Assembly (NCBI GenBank): GCA_031254035.1
Contig: JAIRVF010000150.1
Location: 1-64,000, forward strand
Direction: 5' to 3'
DNA length: 64,000 nucleotides
From: Paenibacillus sp.
GTDB taxonomy: Bacteria > Bacillota > Bacilli > Paenibacillales > Paenibacillaceae
The notes under the pieces are model-generated. The model had not been told where the DNA came from and made no database searches. It worked only from the letters and a program-made list of their open reading frames with translations. Positions 14,682 through 23,055 of the stretch are shown one piece after another. Each line of letters starts with the position of its first letter. Within the stretch, counting starts at the first letter, position 1. The position numbers were made by a program, and so were the translations under genes.

Positions 14682-14911
14682 GTTAATTACCTCCCTCAAG
14701 TTTTGCAAAAGCAAAACTCGTTTCGTAAGGATTGACTAAAGTTTCGCAAGAAACAAAACTTTCTTCATAGGATTTGCCTCCATCATGAAGGAAACAAATT
14801 CATATATAAGGATCAACCGGATTGTACAAATGTAAACCCGAGACCAAACTTTTTTAAGTGCCCTATAGGATCATAACATCCTGGGCATTTTATTGAAAGA
14901 AACGGTAAAAA
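14682..14911. repeat. infA-rpmJ gap with hairpin-plus-tail repeat modules
   Basis: This 230-bp gap interrupts an otherwise tight operon. Read on the plus strand it contains AGTTTTGC-aaaa-GCAAAACT (14699-14718) followed by CGTTTCGTAAGGAT, then GTTTC-gcaa-GAAAC (14741-14754) followed by CTTCATAGGAT, then CCTCCATCATGAAGG followed by TTCATATATAAGGAT. The tails resemble the CTTCGTAAGCAT tails in the element at 62454-62737. A further stem near 14857-14893 (TGCCC with GGGCA plus GGAT with ATCC) could act as a weak terminator or processing site behind infA. Confidence 0.55.
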
Positions 14912-15127
14912 TTACTTACGGTACGTTATACGGCCTTTGGATAAATCATAAGGCGATAACTGCACGACCACTTTGTCGCCTGTCAGAATACGGATAAAGT
15001 GCATCCGCAGCTTACCGGAAACATGGGCAAGAATTTGATGACCGTTCTCAAGCTCAACTTTGAACGTTGCATTCGGCAGCGGTTCAATGACCGTACCTTC
15101 CACTTCAATGACATCTTCTTTAGCCAC
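14912..15127 (-). CDS. infA: Translation initiation factor IF-1
   Basis: A 71-aa single S1-like OB-fold protein: MAKEDVIEVEGTVIEPLPN at the start, then HQILAHVSGKLRMHFIRI and YDLSKGRITYR at the end. IF-1 occupies the ribosomal A site during initiation. It overlaps almost end to start with the KOW-domain gene upstream (2-base gap) and is followed by the repeat-containing gap. Confidence 0.98.
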   Translation of the reverse strand: MAKEDVIEVEGTVIEPLPNATFKVELENGHQILAHVSGKLRMHFIRILTGDKVVVQLSPYDLSKGRITYRK

Positions 15128-15129
15128 AG

Positions 15130-15438
15130 TTAGTCTCCTTTCTCTTCAGCATGGGTTTCGGTGGACTTCATAAACTTCGTCACTGCATGCCGCAGCTTTC
15201 CGTTTGTGACCCGACCGCTTTCATTTAAACTGTTAACAACCTCGCTGCTAATGAAGGACTGGGGTTCCAGATGAAGAAGACTCTTCTTCTTTCTCTGATC
15301 AAACTTTCGTTTGTTCCCATCCGCTATATACACGAACCTGCTGTCCTCAATGGATACGACCACAGCCACCTGTCCGGCATCTTTGCCTTTCAGGATCTTC
15401 ACAACCTGGCCGATTTGCAGGGTGCTTTGATTACTCAA
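15130..15438 (-). CDS. KOW-domain RNA-binding protein (YbzG-like)
   Basis: A 102-aa protein with one N-terminal KOW/L14e-type RNA-binding motif (IGQVVKILKGKDAGQVAVVV) and a basic middle (GNKRKFDQRKKKSLLHL). Bacillus has a small KOW protein at the same map-infA position (YbzG); its role is not established. The start is most likely TTG at 15438, six bases after AGGTGA; an earlier TTG (15444) is too close to that site. The map stop codon lies 11 bases upstream, so the genes are translationally close. Confidence 0.8.
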   Translation of the reverse strand: MSNQSTLQIGQVVKILKGKDAGQVAVVVSIEDSRFVYIADGNKRKFDQRKKKSLLHLEPQSFISSEVVNSLNESGRVTNGKLRHAVTKFMKSTETHAEEKGD

Positions 15439-15448
15439 GAACAATCAC

Positions 15449-16201
15449 CTACACATCCAGTTTTGTGAAAATTTCATGTCCGCTTTCCGTAACGGCCACC
15501 GTATGCTCAAAGTGAGCGCACAGGGAACCATCGACCGTAACGACCGTCCAGTTGTCTTCCAGCGTTTTGACATAACGTGATCCGGCATTCACCATCGGTT
15601 CAATCGCCAGCACCATGCCAGGTTTGAGCCGTGGGCCCCGGTCTGGAACGCCAAAGTTCGGAATATCGGGTTCTTCATGCAGTTCTGCCCCAACTCCGTG
15701 TCCGACATACTCCCGAACAACAGAGAAGCCTGCGTCTTCAATGACACGCTGAATGGCATGTGAGATCGTGAACAGGCGCACATCAGGTTTGACAAGCTCC
15801 AAGCCCGCATACAAGGATGCTTCGGTGACATCCAGCAGACGCTGGGCTTCATCCGAAACCTTGCCTACAGGATAGGTCCAAGCGGAGTCTCCATGGTAAC
15901 CACGGTACTGCGCACCAATGTCTAGCGTAATAATGTCGCCTTCGTTTAATTTGCGTTTGCCGGGAAATCCATGCACCAATTGATCATTGACTGAAGCGCA
16001 AATGCTGGCAGGAAAACCATTGTAGTCCTTAAAAGACGGCAGTGCATTCTGACTGCGAATGTAGTGGTCGGCAATACGGTCCAGTTCCCCGGTTGTAATA
16101 CCCGGTTCAATGTGTTTTGCCATAAGACGATGCGTTTCCGCCACAATTCGACCAGCTTCCCGCATAAAGCCGAGTTCCGTTTCGGACTTACAAATGATCA
16201 T
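15449..16201 (-). CDS. map: Methionine aminopeptidase, type I
   Basis: A 250-aa type I methionine aminopeptidase, which removes the N-terminal Met from nascent proteins. Metal ligands are visible in the expected order: TLDIGAQYRGYHGDSAWT (two Asp), GHGVGAELHEEPDIPN (His), AIEPMV (Glu) and FEHTVAVTE (Glu). No N-terminal extension. It starts 5 bases after the adk stop codon and is followed by the KOW gene and infA, the standard Firmicute arrangement. Confidence 0.97.
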   Translation of the reverse strand: MIICKSETELGFMREAGRIVAETHRLMAKHIEPGITTGELDRIADHYIRSQNALPSFKDYNGFPASICASVNDQLVHGFPGKRKLNEGDIITLDIGAQYRGYHGDSAWTYPVGKVSDEAQRLLDVTEASLYAGLELVKPDVRLFTISHAIQRVIEDAGFSVVREYVGHGVGAELHEEPDIPNFGVPDRGPRLKPGMVLAIEPMVNAGSRYVKTLEDNWTVVTVDGSLCAHFEHTVAVTESGHEIFTKLDV

Positions 16202-16206
16202 TACGA

Positions 16207-16851
16207 CTAACCTCGCAGCACCGATACGATTTCTTGCGACACCGTACCGATTTCTTGATCACCATCGATCTGACGCAGAAGACCTTTGTTCTCATAAAAT
16301 GCAAGGAGCGGTGTTGTTTTGTTGATATATTCGTCCAGACGAGTACCGACGCTCTCTTCATTGTCATCCGAGCGCTGATACAACTCGCTGCCGCATTTAT
16401 CACATACACCTTCCTGTTTAGGAGGATTAAAGATCACATGGTAAGTAGATCCACAGCTTTTGCAAATCCGGCGGCCCGTAAGGCGTGCCATCAATTTGTC
16501 GCGGTCTACCGTAAGGTTGACGACATGATCGAGCTGGGTGTTCAGTCTGCTAAGAATTCCATCCAGCGCTTCCGCTTGCGAAAGAGTTCTTGGAAAACCA
16601 TCCAATAAAAAACCTTTTTCGCAATCGGACTGCTGCAGACGTTCCTCCACGATGCCGATTGTTACATCATCCGGTACCAAAAGTCCTTGATCCATGTATT
16701 CTTTGGCTTTAACCCCAATAGGAGTTCCCTGTTTAATCGCCAAACGAAATGCATCGCCTGTAGAAATATGGGGAATGCCGAATTCATTGACAATGACTTC
16801 TGCCTGTGTTCCTTTTCCTGCCCCAGGAGGGCCCATGAATAGTATGTTCAC
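16207..16851 (-). CDS. adk: Adenylate kinase
   Basis: A 214-aa long-form adenylate kinase (ATP + AMP = 2 ADP). The P-loop GPPGAGKGTQ is at residues about 7-16, the AMP site at STGDAFR, and DGFPRT near residue 84. The LID carries CKSCGSTYH and CDKCGSEL, four Cys for structural zinc as in Gram-positive enzymes. The start is GTG at 16851, well placed after GGAGGGAGAG; longer in-frame readings into the secY side lack a ribosome site. It lies between secY and map. Confidence 0.97.
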   Translation of the reverse strand: MNILFMGPPGAGKGTQAEVIVNEFGIPHISTGDAFRLAIKQGTPIGVKAKEYMDQGLLVPDDVTIGIVEERLQQSDCEKGFLLDGFPRTLSQAEALDGILSRLNTQLDHVVNLTVDRDKLMARLTGRRICKSCGSTYHVIFNPPKQEGVCDKCGSELYQRSDDNEESVGTRLDEYINKTTPLLAFYENKGLLRQIDGDQEIGTVSQEIVSVLRG

Positions 16852-16942
16852 GATTTTCTCTCCCTCCAACACTGCCTCTTTACAAGAAACAACGCAATAA
16901 GTTGCCGGGAAGCTTAAAAGCCACTTCACCGGAACCTATTAC

Positions 16943-18241
16943 TTATTTATTGATAAAACCTTTGTAGTGGCGCTTGATCAACTGACTTTCGATGGTCTTC
17001 ATCGTATCAAGTGCTACCCCGATGACGATCAGGAACGAAGTGCCTCCGATTTTAACGGAGCTCGGCAAGTGAGCGAGCGTACCCAAACCGATTGGCAGGA
17101 TAGAAATAGCGGCCAGGAAAAGTGCTCCGGTCATTGTAAGCCGGGACATTACACGGGTCAGATATTTCTCGGTAGCTTTACCAGGGCGGATGCCCGGGAT
17201 ATAACCGCCGTTTTTCTTCATGTTCTCAGCCATTTGATTCGGGTTCATCTGCACAAATGTGTAGAAGAACGTGAAACCAATGATCATCAGGACATACAAT
17301 ACCATACCGAGCGGATAGTCATATCTCAGATTGTTCATGATCCATTTAGCCCAATCATAATTATTCCAGAATCCCGCGATAATGGTAGGGAATTGCAGCA
17401 GGGATACAGCGAAGATGACTGGAATAACGCCAGCCGCATTGATTTTCAGCGGAATATGCGTATTCTGTCCACCGTACATCTTGTTGCCAACCACACGTTT
17501 GGCATATTGCACTGGGATTTTACGAATCGCCTGCTGGATGAAAATAACACCCACAATGATCGCCACAATGACAAGGAAAATGATCACTGTTTTCAGCGTA
17601 TTCATAAAAGTCTGACCTTCTTGAATAAATTGGGATTGAGCCGAAGAACGAATATAGGACGGGATATTGGCAACGATCCCCGAGAAAATCAACAGGGAAA
17701 TACCGTTTCCGATTCCTTTATCCGTAAGCTGCTCACCCAACCACATCAAGAATGAGGTACCCGCTGTCAGCACAATGGCAATCAGCAGATAATCCGCAAA
17801 AGTTGCATTAGGAATCATTTGCGTCGAATACATACGGTTAAAACCGATAGATGTTGCAAATGCCTGGACGATAGCCAATACTACCGTAAGGTAACGCGTC
17901 AATTGCGCGGATTTCTTTTTCCCGTGCTCACCTTGCTTTGCCCACTCGGCAAGCTTAGGAATAACGTCCATCGAAAGCAACTGCACGATAATGGACGCGG
18001 TAATATACGGCACGATCCCGAGGGCGAAGATCGAAAACTGATGCAACGCACCACCCGAGAACGTGTTTAAGAGACCAAACAATTCTGTGCCTTGTTGATT
18101 CGTCTGGTTCAGGACCTCTTTGTTGACGCCAGGAACAGGAACGAATGAACCGATACGGTAAATGAACAGTACGAACAAGGTAAACAGAATTCTTTTACGA
18201 AGGTCCTCAACCCGCCATATATTCTTCAAGGTCTTAAACAT
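16943..18241 (-). CDS. secY: Protein translocase subunit SecY
   Basis: A 432-aa protein with ten membrane segments forming the SecYEG channel. Family signatures are visible: GIVPYITASIIVQLL (plug and second helix region), TDKGIGNGISLLIFSGI and the cytosolic loop VVGNKMYGGQNTHIPLKIN, with VMSRLTMTGALFLA near the end. Its ATG shares one base with the rplO stop codon (TAATG), giving translational coupling. The partner SecE gene is also in this window (44523-44714). Confidence 0.98.
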   Translation of the reverse strand: MFKTLKNIWRVEDLRKRILFTLFVLFIYRIGSFVPVPGVNKEVLNQTNQQGTELFGLLNTFSGGALHQFSIFALGIVPYITASIIVQLLSMDVIPKLAEWAKQGEHGKKKSAQLTRYLTVVLAIVQAFATSIGFNRMYSTQMIPNATFADYLLIAIVLTAGTSFLMWLGEQLTDKGIGNGISLLIFSGIVANIPSYIRSSAQSQFIQEGQTFMNTLKTVIIFLVIVAIIVGVIFIQQAIRKIPVQYAKRVVGNKMYGGQNTHIPLKINAAGVIPVIFAVSLLQFPTIIAGFWNNYDWAKWIMNNLRYDYPLGMVLYVLMIIGFTFFYTFVQMNPNQMAENMKKNGGYIPGIRPGKATEKYLTRVMSRLTMTGALFLAAISILPIGLGTLAHLPSSVKIGGTSFLIVIGVALDTMKTIESQLIKRHYKGFINK

Positions 18242-18681
18242 TAGATCACCTCGGTTTTACCGCCGGCAGCCTCGATTTTCTCTACCGCAGATTGAGAGAA
18301 CTTATTTGCTTTTACAGTCAACTTCACGGTTACTTCACCGTTGCCAAGAATTTTGATGCCGCTCATCGTGTTTTTCACTACGCCGCTCTCCACCAAAAAT
18401 TCAGGAGTCACTTCTGTACCCTCTGCAAAGCTGTTCAGTTCCTCGATGTTAACGATCGCATACTCTTTACGCGTAGGATTAACAAATCCACGTTTTGGCA
18501 GACGACGATACAACGGGTTTTGTCCACCCTCGAATCCAGGACGCACACCGCCGCCGGAACGAGAATTTTGCCCTTTGTGACCGCGACCGGATGTTTTACC
18601 CGTTCCGCTACTTGTACCGCGACCTACACGCTTACGGTCTTTACGGGAACCCGTAGCTGAAGTAAGTTCATGTAACTTCAT
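18241..18681 (-). CDS. rplO: 50S ribosomal protein L15
   Basis: A 146-aa L15. The start MKLHELTSATGSRKDRKRVG and the Gly-rich SGRGHKGQNSRSGGGVRPGF segment are diagnostic; YAIVNIEELNSF lies in the C-terminal domain. The ATG at 18681 is preferred to a GTG four codons upstream that falls inside the AGGAGGTG ribosome site. Coupled to secY by a one-base overlap. Confidence 0.98.
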   Translation of the reverse strand: MKLHELTSATGSRKDRKRVGRGTSSGTGKTSGRGHKGQNSRSGGGVRPGFEGGQNPLYRRLPKRGFVNPTRKEYAIVNIEELNSFAEGTEVTPEFLVESGVVKNTMSGIKILGNGEVTVKLTVKANKFSQSAVEKIEAAGGKTEVI

Positions 18682-18725
18682 CGTTCGTTGCACCTCCTTA
18701 ATATTTGTAGGTTAATCTCTGCAGA

Positions 18726-18911
18726 TTAACCTTCGATTTCTGTCACAGATACCAGATGGCTCACTTTGTTGATCATACCGCGAATCGCGGGATTGTCGTT
18801 GTGTACCACGCTGGAGTTGATTTTACGCAAGCCGAGAGTTTTCACAGTCGCACGTTGATCTTCAGAACGACCGATTACACTGCGGACGAGGGTAATTTGA
18901 AGTTTAGTCAT
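18726..18911 (-). CDS. rpmD: 50S ribosomal protein L30
   Basis: A 61-aa L30 with the usual ITLVRSVIGRSEDQRATVKT opening and the GLRKINSSVVHNDNPAIRGM centre. It is 12 bases behind rpsE and 44 bases ahead of rplO in the spc cluster. Confidence 0.97.
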   Translation of the reverse strand: MTKLQITLVRSVIGRSEDQRATVKTLGLRKINSSVVHNDNPAIRGMINKVSHLVSVTEIEG

Positions 18912-18923
18912 GACATTCCCTCC

Positions 18924-19421
18924 TTATCCGAGCAGCTCTTCGACAGATTTGCCACGAAGTTTGGCAACCTCTTCAACACGCTTCAGACGGGACAAGCCTT
19001 CCAAAGTAGCGTTGACCATGTTCATGGAGTTCGAAGAACCCAAAGATTTTGTCAAGATGTCACCCACACCAGCCAGCTCGAGCACTGCACGAACAGGACC
19101 GCCGGCGATTACTCCAGTACCTTCGGAAGCTGGTTTCAACAGAACGCGACCAGCACCAAAGTGGCCAGTAACTAGGTGAGGAATAGTTGTTCCTACGATC
19201 GGAACGTGAATCAGATTTTTCTTGGCATCTTCGATGCCTTTGCGGATAGCGTCAGGTACTTCGCCAGCTTTACCGATACCGCAGCCGACCCAGCCTTTGC
19301 CATCACCGACAACAACCAGAGCGCTGAAGCTGAAACGGCGTCCGCCTTTTACAACTTTAGCTACGCGGTTAATATTTACAACTCTTTCAGACAGTTCTAA
19401 CGTATTCGGATCTACACGCAA
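18924..19421 (-). CDS. rpsE: 30S ribosomal protein S5
   Basis: A 165-aa S5, full length. The N-terminal dsRBD-like domain has ERVVNINRVAKVVKGGRRFS; then VVGDGKGWVGCGIGKAGEVP and the C-terminal GTGVIAGGPVRAVLELAGV. S5 contributes to decoding accuracy and mRNA unwinding. The loop sequence looks wild type for spectinomycin contact residues (VVKGGRR). Good GGAGG site before ATG at 19421. Confidence 0.98.
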   Translation of the reverse strand: MRVDPNTLELSERVVNINRVAKVVKGGRRFSFSALVVVGDGKGWVGCGIGKAGEVPDAIRKGIEDAKKNLIHVPIVGTTIPHLVTGHFGAGRVLLKPASEGTGVIAGGPVRAVLELAGVGDILTKSLGSSNSMNMVNATLEGLSRLKRVEEVAKLRGKSVEELLG

Positions 19422-19448
19422 GTCGTTAACCTCCTTTTTAAGAAATTC

Positions 19449-19817
19449 TTAGAATTCCAACCCTGCTTCGCGTGCTGCTTCAGCCAAGGCTTGAATCCGT
19501 CCATGATACAGGTAACCTCCACGGTCGAATACAATCGCAGTGTGACCTTTTTCTTTCGCACGTTTTGCAACCAATTCGCCAACTTGACGAGCTGCTTCGA
19601 CGCTACCGCCGTTCTTAACAGAACCACTCAGTTCTTTGTCAACTGTAGATGCGGATACGATGGTTACACCAGCCACGTCATCGATCAGTTGAGCATAGAT
19701 ATGTTTAGAAGAACGGAATACGTTCAGACGCGGACGAACTGCAGTACCTTGGATTTTCTTACGTACACGCAGATGACGTCTGACACGTGCCTTGTTCTTA
19801 TCCTGTTTAGTAATCAT
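19449..19817 (-). CDS. rplR: 50S ribosomal protein L18
   Basis: A 122-aa L18 that binds 5S rRNA. Motifs: RPRLNVFRSSKHIYAQLIDD and the C-terminal VFDRGGYLYHGRIQALAEAAREAGL. It lies between rplF and rpsE with short gaps. Confidence 0.98.
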   Translation of the reverse strand: MITKQDKNKARVRRHLRVRKKIQGTAVRPRLNVFRSSKHIYAQLIDDVAGVTIVSASTVDKELSGSVKNGGSVEAARQVGELVAKRAKEKGHTAIVFDRGGYLYHGRIQALAEAAREAGLEF

Positions 19818-19900
19818 GACTTCCCTTTCACTCCTTTCAGTTTGCCATTACAGCTTCACTTTAAGACGCACAAGGTAAAAGACTGATAAGTTTAGAAAGT

Positions 19901-20443
19901 TTATTTCTTCTTACCAGCTTTACCTTCCTTACGGATAATGCGCTCGCCTTCATACTTAATCCCTTTGCCTTTGTATGGCTCAGGCTCGCGAACGGAACGG
20001 ATTTGGGCAGCGTAAGCACCTACGCGCTCTTTGTCGATTCCTTTTACGATGATTTTCGTATTTGCAGGCACTTCGAATTCGATACCTGGTTCTGGAGTGA
20101 TTTCAACCGGGTGAGAGTAGCCAACGTTCAGGACGATCTTATCTCCGGATTTGTTTGCACGATATCCGACCCCAACCAATTCCAGAGATTTGGAGAATCC
20201 TTCGGTTACACCGCTCACCATGTTGTTGACAACGCTGCGGGTCGTGCCATGAAGGGAACGATGCAGTTTGTTGTCGGATGGGCGTTCAACGACGATTTCG
20301 TTGTTCTCAACCGTTACTTTCATATCCTTGTGAAGTTCACGAGTCAAAGTACCTTTAGGGCCTTTAACAGTGATTTCAGTGTTGTTCAATGTGATATCCA
20401 CACCGCTAGGTACTGCGATTGGTTTGCGACCAATACGGGACAT
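19901..20443 (-). CDS. rplF: 50S ribosomal protein L6
   Basis: A 180-aa L6 built of two similar domains. MSRIGRKPIAVPSGVDI opens the protein; GYSHPVEI and the C-terminal PEPYKGKGIKYEGE mark the second domain, which contacts the sarcin-ricin region. ATG at 20443 follows AGGAGG; three extra upstream codons in frame fall in the ribosome site. An 83-base gap separates it from rplR. Confidence 0.98.
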   Translation of the reverse strand: MSRIGRKPIAVPSGVDITLNNTEITVKGPKGTLTRELHKDMKVTVENNEIVVERPSDNKLHRSLHGTTRSVVNNMVSGVTEGFSKSLELVGVGYRANKSGDKIVLNVGYSHPVEITPEPGIEFEVPANTKIIVKGIDKERVGAYAAQIRSVREPEPYKGKGIKYEGERIIRKEGKAGKKK

Positions 20444-20473
20444 TTGTTGCACCTCCTTGTTTTGTGACGTGTA

Positions 20474-20872
20474 TTACCAAACGTAGCAGACAACTTCGCC
20501 GCCAGCTTTGGATTGACGAGCTTCTTTGTCGGTCATAATCCCCTTAGAAGTGGAGATAATCGCAATTCCGAGACCGCCGAGTACACGAGGAATTTCGTTG
20601 CTCTTCGTGTATACGCGCAGACCTGGTTTACTGATTCTTTTCAAACCGGAGATAACGCGTTCGTTGTTTGCACCATATTTCAGGAAAACACGGATAATCC
20701 CTTGTTTGTTGTCATCGATATATTCTGCATCACGGATGAAACCTTCACGCTTCAAGATATCAGCGATTTGTTTTTTCATCGTCGAAGCAGGCATTTCTAC
20801 TGTCTCGTGACGCACAGTGTTGGCGTTACGGATACGAGTAAGCATATCTGCAATTGGATCAGACATAGTCAT
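20474..20872 (-). CDS. rpsH: 30S ribosomal protein S8
   Basis: A 132-aa S8, the same length as in B. subtilis: DPIADMLTRIRNA near the start, RVFLKYG in the middle and GGEVVCYVW at the end. S8 binds helix 21 of 16S rRNA and in enteric bacteria represses the spc operon. ATG at 20872 has AGGAGG nine bases upstream. Confidence 0.98.
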   Translation of the reverse strand: MTMSDPIADMLTRIRNANTVRHETVEMPASTMKKQIADILKREGFIRDAEYIDDNKQGIIRVFLKYGANNERVISGLKRISKPGLRVYTKSNEIPRVLGGLGIAIISTSKGIMTDKEARQSKAGGEVVCYVW

Positions 20873-20904
20873 GTGTGTAAACCTCCTTCCCGATTATAAA
20901 CTTC

Positions 20905-21090
20905 TTACCAGCTTGCTTTTTTGACGCCAGGAATCTGGCCCTTATAAGCTAATTCACGGAAACAAATTCTGCAAATTTTGAACTTTTGCAGTACCGAATG
21001 TGGACGACCGCAACGTTCGCAGCGCGTGTAAGCACGAACTTTATACTTAGGCGTACGTTGTTGTTTTACTTTCATCGAAGTTTTTGCCAC
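20905..21090 (-). CDS. rpsN: 30S ribosomal protein S14, zinc-binding type
   Basis: A 61-aa short S14 of the type Z class. The zinc ligands CERC and CRIC lie at about residues 24-27 and 40-43; it ends GQIPGVKKASW. This is the zinc-dependent paralogue normally found in the spc operon of Bacillales; a zinc-independent paralogue would be elsewhere, if present. Confidence 0.98.
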   Translation of the reverse strand: MAKTSMKVKQQRTPKYKVRAYTRCERCGRPHSVLQKFKICRICFRELAYKGQIPGVKKASW

Positions 21091-21135
21091 TTAGCCTGAC
21101 ACCTCCTAATAATTTTCGGAGAAATGATCCGCGAT

Positions 21136-21678
21136 TTACTTCGCGAAAGGCATTCCCATTTGAGCGAGCAGCTCGCGGGACTCTTCGTCAGTTTTAGCCG
21201 TCGTTACGATTACGATGTCCATACCACGGACTTTATCCACTTGATCATACTCGATCTCAGGGAAGATCAGTTGCTCCTTGAGGCCAAGCGTGTAGTTGCC
21301 GCGTCCGTCAAATGCTTTGGTGGACACGCCGTGGAAGTCACGTACACGTGGAAGGGTAATGTTGAACAATTTGTCCAAGAAGTAATACATACGCTCACCG
21401 CGCAGAGTTACTTTCACACCGATCGGCATATTCTCACGCAATTTGAATCCTGCGATGGATTTTTTAGCACGAGTGATAACTGGTTTTTGACCAGCAATCA
21501 GCTGCATGTCAGCGACTGCGGAATCAAGTACTTTCGAGTTGGATACAGCATCACCCACACCCATGTTGATGACAACCTTCTCGATTTTAGGTACTTGCAT
21601 TACCGTCGAATAATTGAACTTCTGCATCAAGGCAGGAGTGATTTCATTCAGAAAACGTTCTTTCATTCTTGTTGCCAT
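21136..21678 (-). CDS. rplE: 50S ribosomal protein L5
   Basis: A 180-aa L5 of normal length, binding 5S rRNA and the P-site tRNA. It has the conserved IEKVVINMGVGDA, ITRAKKSIAGFKLREN and RDFHGVSTKAFDGRGNY blocks. The gene follows rplX by 27 bases with a strong GGAGG site. Confidence 0.98.
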   Translation of the reverse strand: MATRMKERFLNEITPALMQKFNYSTVMQVPKIEKVVINMGVGDAVSNSKVLDSAVADMQLIAGQKPVITRAKKSIAGFKLRENMPIGVKVTLRGERMYYFLDKLFNITLPRVRDFHGVSTKAFDGRGNYTLGLKEQLIFPEIEYDQVDKVRGMDIVIVTTAKTDEESRELLAQMGMPFAK

Positions 21679-21705
21679 GAATCATAAACCTCCTTTCTCC
21701 ATCGA

Positions 21706-22059
21706 TTAGTCAATAACTTCTCCGGACTTCTTAGCAACACGAACCTTTTTACCGTTATCGAGCACTTTGTAACCAACACGGGTTACTTTACCGCTCTTCG
21801 GATCAAGATGCATCACATTGGATACATGGATCGGCGCTTCTTGTTCAATAATTCCGCCTTGCGGATTCATTTGGTTCGGCTTCTGGTGTTTTTTCACCAT
21901 GTTGACGCCTTCCACAAGCACACGGTTTTCACGAGGATATGCTGCAATGACACGGCCCTTTTTGCCTTTGTCTTTACCGCTGATCACCATAACCGTGTCG
22001 TCTTTTTTGACGTGCAGCTTGTTATTGTGCGATTCCAGAACCTTTTTCACTTTTGGCAT
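21706..22059 (-). CDS. rplX: 50S ribosomal protein L24
   Basis: A 117-aa L24 carrying one KOW motif (VMVISGKDKGKKGRVIAAYP) and the VEGVNMVKKHQKPN segment. L24 starts large-subunit assembly. It is a little longer than the B. subtilis protein, with a basic Lys-rich N terminus (PKVKKVLESHNNKLHVKK). Spacing to rplN is 81 bases. Confidence 0.97.
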   Translation of the reverse strand: MPKVKKVLESHNNKLHVKKDDTVMVISGKDKGKKGRVIAAYPRENRVLVEGVNMVKKHQKPNQMNPQGGIIEQEAPIHVSNVMHLDPKSGKVTRVGYKVLDNGKKVRVAKKSGEVID

Positions 22060-22140
22060 TTGTTACACCTCCTGCGGCTTGCCGTTTGGCAAGATAACTT
22101 GGAACGATTTATTCAATCGGTTATCCGATTCACTTAAGTC

Positions 22141-22509
22141 TTAGATAACTTCCGGTGCCAAGGAAACGATTTTCATGAAGTCTTTATCACGAAGTTCGCG
22201 AGCCACTGGTCCGAAAATACGAGTTCCGCGCGGGCTCTTGTCGTCTTTAACAACAACCGCTGCGTTTTCATCAAATGCGATATAAGATCCGTCCTTACGA
22301 CGTACAGAACGCTTCGTACGAACCACAACAGCCCTAACTACGTCACCCTTTTTGACAACGCCGCCTGGTGTTGCTTGTTTTACGGAACAAACGATCAAAT
22401 CGCCAATCGCTGCAGTACGACGACCTGTTCCTCCCAATACGCGGATACACATCAGTTCCTTCGCACCAGAGTTGTCAGCTACATGCAGACGTGTAAATGG
22501 TTGAATCAT
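22141..22509 (-). CDS. rplN: 50S ribosomal protein L14
   Basis: A 122-aa L14: MIQPFTRLHVADNSGAKELM at the start, GTRIFGPVARELRD near the end. It forms intersubunit bridge B8 and is the docking site of silencing factor RsfS. Standard position between rpsQ and rplX. Confidence 0.98.
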   Translation of the reverse strand: MIQPFTRLHVADNSGAKELMCIRVLGGTGRRTAAIGDLIVCSVKQATPGGVVKKGDVVRAVVVRTKRSVRRKDGSYIAFDENAAVVVKDDKSPRGTRIFGPVARELRDKDFMKIVSLAPEVI

Positions 22510-22547
22510 TGAAATTTCCTCCTTTCGGAAAAACTGTCGCTATATCT

Positions 22548-22814
22548 TTAGATAATAACCGCTTTTTCAACGACTTCTACCAATCTCCAGCGTTTGTCTT
22601 TGGAGAGTGGACGAGTTTCCATGATTTTAACGGTATCTCCGATTTTTGCAGTGTTGTTCTCATCATGCGCCTTAAACTTTTTAGTGTATTTAATACGCTT
22701 GTGATAGAGATCATGCTTTTTGTAAGTTTCAACAGCTACAACAATGGTTTTTTCCATTTTGTCACTGACAACTTTACCGATTTGCACTTTACGAGCATTG
22801 CGTTCTTCGCTCAT
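22548..22814 (-). CDS. rpsQ: 30S ribosomal protein S17
   Basis: An 88-aa OB-fold S17 with RKVQIGKVVSDKMEKTIVV near the start and KIMETRPLSKDKRWRLVEVV near the end. It binds helix 11 of 16S rRNA early in assembly. A 43-base gap separates it from rpmC. Confidence 0.98.
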   Translation of the reverse strand: MSEERNARKVQIGKVVSDKMEKTIVVAVETYKKHDLYHKRIKYTKKFKAHDENNTAKIGDTVKIMETRPLSKDKRWRLVEVVEKAVII

Positions 22815-22857
22815 CGTTAGCCTCCTTCCTGAATACAGGCAAAAATGACTGTTTCAA

Positions 22858-23055
22858 TTAACTAATCCCAAGTTCTCTTTCACGGATGACGGTTTTAGCA
22901 CGAGCTATTTCCTTGCGCACATCACGGATCCGAGTCGGGTTGTCAAGCTGTCCGGTAGCCAATTGAAAACGGAGGTTAAAGAGCTCCTCTTTAAAACCCG
23001 CAATCTTTTGCTCAATTTCTGCAGTGGTCAAGTTACGCAGATCATTAGCTTTCAT
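22858..23055 (-). CDS. rpmC: 50S ribosomal protein L29
   Basis: A 65-aa helical hairpin protein, MKANDLRNLTTAEIEQKIAG to ARAKTVIRERELGIS. L29 lies at the exit tunnel next to L23 and the signal-recognition particle site. The ATG at 23055 overlaps the rplP stop by 11 bases, and the ribosome site lies inside the last codons of rplP, so the two are translationally coupled. A longer reading from 23079 would sit wholly inside rplP and is not preferred. Confidence 0.96.
   Translation of the reverse strand: MKANDLRNLTTAEIEQKIAGFKEELFNLRFQLATGQLDNPTRIRDVRKEIARAKTVIRERELGIS

Noticed and set aside
14857..14893. Stem in the infA-rpmJ gap as a strong terminator
   Set aside because: The stem is interrupted and lacks a proper T-run, and the genes downstream (rpmJ, rpsM, rpsK) need read-through; kept only as a weak or processing structure.
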